This document shows, piece by piece, positions 56,018 to 64,000 of a stretch of 64,000 nt of DNA. The position numbers were made by a program, and so were the translations under genes. The DNA lies in assembly GCA_002633005.1 (NCBI GenBank), contig NMRA01000035.1, forward strand, positions 1,421,178-1,485,177, in the 5' to 3' direction. Numbering within the stretch: the stretch's first letter is position 1; each line of letters opens with the position of its first letter. Origin of the DNA: Phoronis australis. Lineage: Eukaryota > Phoronida > Phoronidae. The notes under the pieces were generated by a model. That model worked only from the letters and a program-made list of their open reading frames with translations. It searched no databases and was not told where the DNA came from.

Positions 56018-57775
56018 TTTACAGATTAACCGTCTAGGTCTTCACCAGCGCTCAGACATGTAAAATTTCACAATACAATATGCCAAATATAGCAACTTAA
56101 TTCACTTTTTGAAGTCTAGCGCAGCTGAACGAAGTATCTTAACAAGATCCGCGCTCTTCACTCATCTGTGGCCTCAGTTCATCCGTGGCAGTGCGCGTCC
56201 GGGTCACGCTCGGAATTTGGGAGATAAAAAGATGAGGACAGGGTCTTGAATACTTTCCATCACAGTGATTGTTGAGAAGACGATTTTGTTTATGGTAAAG
56301 ATATTGCAGAGCTGTATTATGCAGGACTTGCGTAAACAAGAACCCCCATGCTGGGGAGACCTCTTTCAGTCCACATGGCCGTGCTGTGTTAGTGTGTATG
56401 GTACATGTACACAACGTCACAACGTCAACAGTCAACATGTTGTTGAATCTGAATGCGGAATGGCTTTGCTAGTCGAAATGAAATAGAAATACCGGGCTAA
56501 ATACACACGTAGTGTGTTAGGTATTGGAGTGGCCCCAATGACAGAGTTTAGAAATTTGGGCAACACGTTGTACAGGAGTGCCCATGCAGGCATGCCGACA
56601 GTGATGCAGCTGCCGTCTTGTCTTGTCTCCTTGCGAAATATCGACAGACAAACAATAAGTTTTACCCTGTAACATGTTGTTTTTAGGGTAAAATAGGGGC
56701 ATGGAAATGAAGGTGTGTCAAGAATGTTGCGTTCGATTTGGTCAAATTAAGCTGTCACTCAAAATCCTGGCGTTAGATCAATTCCCTGCGATTATTTGGC
56801 ACGGCACCATCAGCTGCGATCACGCCATCACTCAGACTCAATACAATTGTAATACATCAGCATAACAGCATTCCGTGTAGGGTGGATCAACGACATGCGA
56901 TCTCTCTTCACCTTCGGGGGCACGAAAAAAGTGCCAAGGGATAATTAATGTGTAGTTTGATAAGGTCAGATAATAACTATTTTTGTCATGATTTTTGTTT
57001 CAAAGCTAATTTCATTGAAAATGTTTTTTGCCGTGAATATCGGTAAAATTTGAATAAAAATATCTACTTCAGGGCTACTCCCGGCCAGGACTGTGCCTGT
57101 GCGCCATTAGTGCATAAAAAAATAAAAAGGCACAAGTACAGTGCAGCCCCCTCAGGACGCACCTTTTATATAATGCAACGCTTTCCAAAAATGCAAGATT
57201 CTAGTCAGCTTACAGCCAGTTGGGTAAAATGTGACGTGTTCTTATTTCGATTGCCCTTGGGGTTTCTACTTTCATATGTTACCACTTTAATTACATTAAG
57301 TCTGCTGGGCACAGCTGTTTGAAAAAAATAAACAATTTTTATCATCAGGTGCACCCAAAGGGCACAGGTTCATACCTGGTCAGGAATATTCCTGTTATGT
57401 TAAAACCCCACAAGTGAGCACATATCTAGTGCCTGTATGCGAAATAATATACATCGCAAGATTTTTCTACTCAAATGTTTCACGTATAGGAGATGTGTCT
57501 GTGCTTCACAATTAGGTGCATGAAGATGCTTTGGAGACAGTGTGTTGTGAAGAGTTGAATCTTTGATTTAAAATTCTTTTTATAGACCCGAGTAAAGTCT
57601 GACTTTGACTGGCAGCTCTGTGCAACATGTCTTGTTTCAAAGAACGCCACTTTGCTTGAACTCAGTCTATCTTTATGATGCATGTACTTGCAGTGAATAT
57701 GCATGACAGCACCACAATTGTGTACAAAAACTTTTGCGTGTAAAGGTCAGCAGGGGTGGATCGAGGATTTTGAGT

Positions 57776-57890
57776 TGGGGGGGGGGGGCAGGGCAGNCAT
57801 TCACACCCTGGAACTGCCAAATGGAATCTAGGAGAATGTTAGGGAATCATGGCCTCCTTGCCCCCCCCCCCTCCCAAATCTGCCACTGGT
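57776..57890. repeat. G-tract/C-tract repeat remnant with an ambiguous base
   Basis: A run of 15 G (57777-57788 area), an N at 57797 and a C10 tract at 57862 lie close together. A similar GGGAGGGGGGCCTGGCCCCC stretch is at 63865. Confidence 0.5.
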
Positions 57891-59165
57891 CAGCACAGGT
57901 CAGGCGATTTAGCTACGAGTTTAGTGAAAACGACGACTTAACAGGGAACTTTTATAAAAAAGTAAATGAACGGGTATGTAATTGGAACCAAGAAAAAGTG
58001 ACTGACAAGTTATGCGATGACTGGGCGTTTAGCAAGGTCACTTATACTTGGACAGCTGTGAATACAACCTATAATTTATCAATTGATAGCCTCCTTGACA
58101 CTGTTCTTGGTGGCTGCATGTTTGTTGGTCCTGAGAAATGGTTATGTCACTGGTTATTGCCACCATTTTCAGTTGCACCTTTCGTTGGCCTGTTCGGGTG
58201 TAATGCTTGGTTTGAAACAGTTGCATCCATATGAGCTCCGAATGTAGCAGGACCCAAATGCAGGTTTGAGTAGAAATGACAGTCTGTTGTCAGTGTTCTC
58301 CACAATAGAAAATTGAAACTCAACTGGAATTAAGGGAAAAGTTTGGGAGTCCATGTCTGTACTGTGAGGTTTTTTGTGTTAAGTCTTGGAATAAATGCGT
58401 TGAATTTGTACTAAAAATCCAAAATGTCATAATTTACTAAAGGTGACTAATTTTTCAAAAGTTCGAACTTGTTGCAGATTTTCAAACTCTACACAAGCAA
58501 GCAAAACTCGTCATCAGAAAATTCAAACTCGACTTAGTGACGAGTAAAAACATGCTGTGAAGAACTCTACTAGCATCAGTTGTTCCTTACTGTGGATTTT
58601 TAATATGCTTTGAATTTCATGGCATTTAATCAAGATAAGATTTTACAAATATTTCAATGTTTTGATTGTTTTTCCATAAGAATGTTCAGACTTTTCTAGG
58701 GACACGCATTAAATTGTTCACCATCACTGTTACCTAGCGACTCGTGGCTTTGGCATTTGTTTTGAATCTGGTTAAGGTTGATTTTTTGATTTTTTATCGA
58801 AAATGAAAAAACTCAGTTTAACCCAACAATTTTAACACTCCTATTTGTCAGTCTGATCCAGTTACTTTAAGTTGCTTGTCACGGCCAGTTACTTTCAGTT
58901 GCCAATACAGTATAATGGCTGTTAGAGGGATTCCAGGCAGTTTATTATGTCCAACTTTGATTCAAACAAGGTAGTAACGACGTTGCTTTTGAAAAAGCAA
59001 ACGCGCCTGTAATGAAAAGACGATGATTTACTGCCTGAATATGGTTTGTAGCCCTGAGTTTACAAGATCACATAAATCTGATTATAGATAAGATCACAAA
59101 AATTTTTTTTCAACTGTTTATTTATTCATTTCTCTTTTTAGGTCTGATTGTTCTTCACTCCAACC

Positions 59166-60825
59166 ATGAAGTGGCCCGTAAGACTTCCAAACATCATATC
59201 CTGGAGGTGTGCAGTCAGGCTTTACTCAAAGAAGAGCAAGAAATATTCTGACACGTTATATCTTCCAAAGACCAGCTTCCCTGTGTTAAGAAGTGAAGCA
59301 ACCATTAAACGAGAGAAGGAAATCCAAAAGCTTTCTGCCTTTGTGTCGCTTTATAAGTGGCAAAGAGAGGCATTGGTTGGTGATGAGTTTGTACTACATG
59401 ATGGTCCTCCGTATGCTAATGGTGAACCTCACGTTGGACATGCATTGAATAAAATAGTGAAGGATATTACAAATCGATACAAAGTCATGCGCGGCCACAA
59501 GATCTTTTTTCGACCAGGCTGGGATTGCCATGGTTTGCCGATAGAACTGAAAGCAACTTCCGATGATCACGCGCTTACCACTTTGGAGTTACGAGGTGCT
59601 GCCAGAAAATTTGCGGAGAAATCTATTGATGTGCAGAAATCACATTTCCAAAGTTGGGCTGTTATGGGTGACTGGGAGAACCCTTACTATACCTTTGACA
59701 AGAGTTATCAAGTTGAACAACTGAAAGCATTTTACACCATGTATGAGAAAGGTCTGGTTTACCAAGATTATCTCCCGGTGTATTGGTCACCTTCATCCAG
59801 GACTGCGTTAGCTGAAGCTGAGCTTGTGTACAATGATAATCATGTTAGTACCGCAGTGTATGTTTCGTTTGAAATATCTCAGTTGCCAGACTCGATACAG
59901 CGTAAATTACGTACAACAGATACTGTGCACGCAATCATTTGGACCACCACACCATGGACGTTGCCTGCTAACGAAGCTGTCTGTTATGGACCCAATTTGA
60001 ATTACATTTTTGCAAGGTGCTCGAAGACGGGAAACATCTATCTCATGGCTTCCGACTTAATGGCTGCTGTCGGAAAAGAAATCGATACGTCATGGCAGTT
60101 GTTGTTGACTGTCGATGGCTCAGAATTGTCCGGCACAAAATATTTACATCCATTACGGAATCAGTTCGAAGGTCAGTTTCTGCCTGGTCACCATGTCATG
60201 AGCGATCAAGGTACTGGCTTAGTGCACACAGCACCTGCCCATGGCTTTGATGACTTCCATATCGCCTTAGGAGGTCGTCTACCTGTTGACTGTTGGGTGG
60301 ATGAAAGTGGTTGTTATAATGGTGATGTTCTGCCCTCGTCCTTGAGAGGTGTCTCTGTATTAGACAAGGGTAGTTCACAAGTGATTGACTTGCTGGCGGA
60401 AAACGTTTTGCACTCTGAAAATTACCGTCACAGCTACCCTTACGATTGGAGGACTAATAAGCCAGTCTTGATACGAGCGAGTAAGCAGTGGTTCATCAAT
60501 ACGGACCGAATAAAACAACAGGCTGAGCAGTGTCTGGCCAATGTTCCGGTGAATCCGCCATCGTTTAAAAGCTCTTTGATAACTCAGCTCAATGCCCGGC
60601 CGTATTGGTGTATTTCCCGACAGAGGGTTTGGGGTGTTCCAATTCCAGTATTTTACAACAAGGCAACTGGTGAGCCTCTGATATGTCCTACTAGCCTGGA
60701 TCACATTGTGGGTTTAATCGCGCAGCAAGGTGCTGACATCTGGTGGACACTTCCCATGGACCAGCTGTTGCCCCAAAGTGTGATTGAACAGTGTGGTGCT
60801 GACCTAAATGCAGAATATGTCAAAG
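59166..60825 (+). CDS. IARS2: IARS2 coding exon 1
   Basis: A 1660 nt exon with the leader, HIGH motif and editing (CP1) domain up to AEYVK. It ends at AAAG/GTTGTT. The reading frame stays open some 36 nt into the intron. Confidence 0.97.
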
Positions 60826-63555
60826 GTTGTTTTTTTGTTTTTCTAGTTACATTCACTAGATAATTTACTCTAATGTTTGGATAATTCAGTTACCAGTGTG
60901 CAATTTAGTACTTTTTTGTAAGATATTTCTTGCTAGACATTTTGAAATTTGCCTAAATTGTATTCAGTAAAATTATTAGCAATTGATTTGATAGGAGTGT
61001 TAGGTTTAAGTCGTGAAGATTTCAATGTGTTCTTTCAAGTTACTTTTAATGTGCTTTACACTTAATCCACTCTCAGAAAGACTCAAATTGACTAACTTTT
61101 GATCTGAGGCTTTTAAGAAATGTTTGATTAATTGGACTCTTTAGAGGTATACTTATACTTGCAAAATTTGCTATTTACTTGACTGCACCAGCTGATTTCT
61201 TGTATTCACTTTCCTTGCTTTAAACGCATGATGATTTCCACCAATCCCAGTTCTGTCACCTGCTAATGCATCACTGGCGTCAGTTAAAGGCAGGAGTTGA
61301 CTGAAAACTCATACTCCCTATGGACATTATGATCCTTTATGGGTGTTTTTTTCTCAAAGTGCAATTTGCTAAAACCGTAGGTCACTGTTGCCCGTTTAGC
61401 AGACTTGAAAGGACTTTTCAAAGTTTCCTACGAACTTTTGAGGGTTGTCGCGGGTTACAGAGGATTATTTCGCTTCAGAGACCTGAATGGGAGTCTTTTT
61501 TAGTATCTGTTAATAGGTCAAAAGTGGATTTGGTATCCTTTTATCTCAAAAAATCAGCAGTTTTAGTGTTCAATAACCATGTGGACATTAGCTGTACCCA
61601 ATTCACTCTACCTGTTCAGCTGGGTCAACCAACTAAGACACCAAAATTAGTCATAGATAACCTATCACGTCTTCAATGGAGTGAGTCAAGTGCAACCATT
61701 GAATTCACTCGAAGAAAATAACTGCAAGAGCAAGATGCCGAAAACTGGCGTAAGGATGCTTAACTATTGTGGAATTCGTAGTTATGGGGCATTATTTGTT
61801 GTATGACTGAAATGAAGGGCGGTCTCTTAACCATTTAAATCGGCTTAAAATACTCTGTCATTGACTGGTATTGAAGGTTTAATTCCATGCTAGGCTGATC
61901 AAAGACCACCTCTTTTCTCACGGACAGTGTTCCATTAATAAGTGAAACACTGATCAAAGCCTAAAGATGTCTCTTAAGATAACCAAAGGTTTGCATCTTT
62001 ATAAAAAAATAATTGCAGGCGGTCTAGTACCCGTTGTTCTAGAGTTCGCAGGCTGCTTGATTTTCCCATTGCACTGATCACCTGGAACAGTTTCATGCTT
62101 TATTAATGTATAGATAAAACCGAGCTGAGGAGCTAGAGACCTTACTGAGTGGTCTAGCAGTGTGCCCCAGTGGGAGTCGAACCCACGACCTCGACTAAAG
62201 AAGCAGACACTTATATCCTCTAGACCACACTGCCTCCTCTTTAGTAAAGAAAACTATGAAATCATCATTTCAAAATTTCTCCCATTGTTACAGGTGAAGA
62301 CATCTTGGATATCTGGTTTGACAGTGGCACATCCTGGGCGTCTGTTCTCAAGGAGAGGAACTTTCAGGCAGATCTTTACCTGGAAGGTGTTGATCAACTG
62401 GGAGGGTGGTTCCAGTCATCGCTTCTCACATGTGCTGCTGTCAACGGGACATCACCGTATAGATCGCTGTTGCTGCATGGTTTCACAGTGGATGAAAAGA
62501 AAAAGAAGATGTCCAAATCAAAGGGAAATGTGGTTAGACCTAGTGATGTGATTATTGGTAAAAAGGGGGCACCGGGTGTTGGTGTGGATGTGCTTCGATG
62601 GTGGGCAGCCTCTGCCACGAAGGCCACTGCCGCTAACAGTGAAATTGGGCCGACAGTGCTACAAAAGATGAGCTCCCAGTTGTACAAGGTGAAAAAGGTG
62701 TGTCGTTACCTGCTCGGCAATCTCAATGATTTCAAGGCAGACGAAGACATGGTGGTGTACAGTGACCTCTTGCCTCAGGACAAGTACATGTTACACTTAC
62801 TGAGGGAGTTCCAGGAAAGGGTTACCCTCGCTTTCGACGAATACAGATATAGCAGAGTACTTCAACTTGTAGAGAACTTCCTGAATAACTCGGTCTCAAA
62901 TTTCTATTGCAACATTATAAAGGACCGGCTCTACTGCGATGAAAAGGAAGGCTTGTACAGAAGGTCTTCTCAAACGATAATTTATCAGATTATTGATACA
63001 ATTGCTAGAGCATTGGGTCCTATAACTCCCCACATGGCTGAAGAAATCATGATACACCATCCTAGTTACGGTGCTCAGGGGCAAAGCCTGGAAGACTGTA
63101 GTGTTTTCCGCACTGGGTGGTTTAAAAGTCACCAAGACTGGAATAATGATTCAGTAAAATCTCTTATTGAAGCTGTATTAGATATACGAAAGGAAATCTA
63201 TAATTTAAGCAAAGCCTCCGATCCTTCGCTTTATGACATTTCCATTCTTTGTGAGACCGAATTGTTCTGGCAGCTGGACTGTTTGCAAACTGATTCTCCA
63301 ATGACATCTCCCCTTACTGAAATCTTTCAGTCTGCACAGACTCATGTCTTGAGAAAGGGAGAAGATGTTTCATCTCATGGTGGCTTAGTCGGCGAAGGTG
63401 TTGTGGCCTTGCTAAGCAAGCAGCACCTGTATACTTTTACTGTAACTGACGCAGTTCTATTCAAGTGTGAACGGTGTAGGCGCCATATTGCTGAGCAGTC
63501 AAACTCACCTTGCGACAGGTGCATGGAGGTATTAGGAGTTCAATGGGCCTCTTAA
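59166..63555 (+). CDS. IARS2: Isoleucyl-tRNA synthetase, mitochondrial (two coding exons)
   Basis: Charges mitochondrial tRNA-Ile with isoleucine in the matrix. Exons 59166-60825 and 62294-63555 join in phase (YVK-G-EDILDIWFDSG) to 973 residues; human IARS2 is slightly over 1000. The N-terminus MKWPVRLPNIISWRCAVRLY is basic and looks like a targeting peptide. HVGH (89-92) is the class I HIGH motif, preceded by the DGPPYANG signature; KMSKS (625-629) is intact. GWDCHGLPIE and WTTTPWTLPAN (editing-domain entrance) are present. The C-terminal C945-x2-C948 ... C960-x2-C963 forms the zinc ribbon of bacterial-type IleRS. An anticodon-binding helical domain lies between. No break or missing catalytic residue is seen. 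Confidence 0.98.
60826..62293 (+). other. IARS2 intron
   Basis: The only coding intron, 1468 bp, phase 1. Apart from the tRNA-like SINE head at 62150-62235, I see nothing in it. Confidence 0.9.
62144..62235 (-). mobile_element. tRNA-Glu-like SINE head or tRNA pseudogene
   Basis: Minus strand: A box TGGTCTAGAGG at 62227-62217 and B box GGTTCGACTCC at 62183-62173, 33 bp apart, with a perfect T stem GTGGG/CCCAC. The anticodon stem and the acceptor stem do not pair properly, so it is not a working tRNA. Inverted words GTGGTCTAG/CTAGACCAC and CAGTGTG/CACACTG flank it. Confidence 0.7.
62294..63555 (+). CDS. IARS2: IARS2 coding exon 2
   Basis: A 1262 nt exon that starts after TTACAG with G-EDILDIWFDSGTSW, carries KMSKS, the helical anticodon-binding domain and the zinc ribbon, and ends at TAA (63553-63555). 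Confidence 0.98.
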
Positions 63556-63623
63556 AGGGACATTAAATCCTGCTCTTCGTCCTTAACTGACTTTATCACC
63601 TGACATTGCAGACACTACTTCTG

Positions 63624-63629
63624 AATAAA
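63624..63629 (+). terminator. IARS2 poly(A) signal
   Basis: AATAAA 69 nt after the stop codon; cleavage would fall around 63640-63655. Confidence 0.7.
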
Positions 63630-63655
63630 AAAACTTCCTTACTGTGTCACAAAGC

Positions 63656-64000
63656 AGATCCAGTTTTTCCAGGTGAGCAGTGTTTCTGCAGGAACCTTTA
63701 ATTAAATTACCCAAGCAGTTTCAGGTGACATTTTGAGGTCTTTTCAAGCTTGCTCCGAGTTTCTGAAGGTCAACAAGAATATTAGCAAGTCTGTTGCACA
63801 ATCTCAGCACAACATCCGCCCATCTGGCTTCCTGGGTTGTATCTCTACATAGGCGGATTTAGGGAGGGGGGCCTGGCCCCCCCCCATTGGCTGCCGCAAA
63901 AAATAAAACAGCAAGTTAGAGCGTAGGGAAATGTTGAGTTTATTAATTAACCTCGGTAATTAAAATTATACGAATGAAACAAGATTTAAATGTGTGCAGT
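63656..64000. other. Downstream flank of IARS2
   Basis: No gene seen. A G6/C9 tract with GGCGGATTTAGGGAGGG at 63853-63888 resembles the remnant at 57776 and may be the edge of a repeat. Confidence 0.5.

Larger units (their letters stand above)
55975..59141. other. Head-to-head intergenic region and 5' flank of IARS2
   Basis: About 3.2 kb between the flavin-reductase-like gene start and the first coding exon of IARS2. It probably contains an untranslated first exon of IARS2, which I cannot place. A G-tract repeat remnant with one N lies at 57776-57890. An open frame at 57734-58234 matches nothing I know. Confidence 0.6.
59142..63640 (+). other. IARS2: IARS2 transcribed region visible in the window
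   Basis: It runs from the acceptor TTTTTAG ending at 59141 to just past the AATAAA at 63624. An in-frame TGA at 59145 lies between the acceptor and the first ATG, so the coding start is confined to this exon, and the upstream exon must be non-coding. Confidence 0.8.

Noticed and set aside
57734-58234. 166-codon open frame, plus strand
   Set aside because: It begins in a G/C-tract repeat with an N, has no family resemblance, and its splice borders lead nowhere. A novel short gene cannot be excluded.
62144-62235. Functional tRNA gene
   Set aside because: The boxes and T arm are good, but the anticodon and acceptor stems do not pair.

Overview
The window is eukaryotic nuclear DNA from an animal. 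It is AT-rich, has long introns with GT-AG borders, and carries three recognisable protein-coding genes among many short non-autonomous DNA transposons. Several features suggest a highly heterozygous invertebrate, probably marine: conserved metazoan proteins, many MITE-like elements, and a contig overlap that looks like two haplotypes. An amphioxus-like, hemichordate-like or lophotrochozoan genome would fit; I cannot name the species.

Left part (602-38993, minus strand): the 5' part of a lethal(2) giant larvae gene (LLGL1/LLGL2 family). Sixteen coding exons can be chained with every reading phase matching, from the start codon at 38993 to a GTAAGT donor after 602. They encode about 705 residues: the first beta-propeller, part of the second, and the start of the regulatory loop with the three aPKC-target serines. 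The rest of the protein lies beyond the left edge. The 13.2 kb second intron holds a scaffold gap (N run, 26339-26641). The same roughly 1.1-1.2 kb sequence ends exactly at one side of the gap and starts exactly at the other, so the two contig ends overlap and were not merged. One copy carries a 150 bp MITE that the other lacks.

Middle part (38994-45016): the intergenic region and probable promoter of LLGL, with MITE-like repeats. Then (45017-55974, minus strand) comes an eight-exon gene whose exons join in phase to 368 residues. It has a basic, probably mitochondrial leader, a flavin-reductase-like (FMN-binding split barrel) domain, and a C-terminal helical domain resembling uncharacterised bacterial proteins. 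I know of no named vertebrate orthologue, and this is the least described gene here.

Right part (55975-63555): a divergent intergenic region, then on the plus strand IARS2, the mitochondrial isoleucyl-tRNA synthetase. It is encoded by only two coding exons (973 residues) with HVGH, KMSKS and a C-terminal zinc-binding Cys quartet. Its single coding intron contains a tRNA-derived SINE-like head. The flavin gene and IARS2 are head to head, both products look mitochondrial, and a GABP/ETS-like CCGGAAG and a CACGTG lie just upstream of the flavin gene start. Shared control is possible but unproven.

Repeats: a 573 bp TIR element in two equal-length copies (44329, 47364); an older dispersed family in four copies, one split by a 508 bp hAT-like element that carries an exon-like segment; several other MITEs and foldback elements; a degenerate minisatellite beside LLGL exon 8; and a 23 bp minisatellite that grades into the splice donor of exon 6 of the flavin gene.
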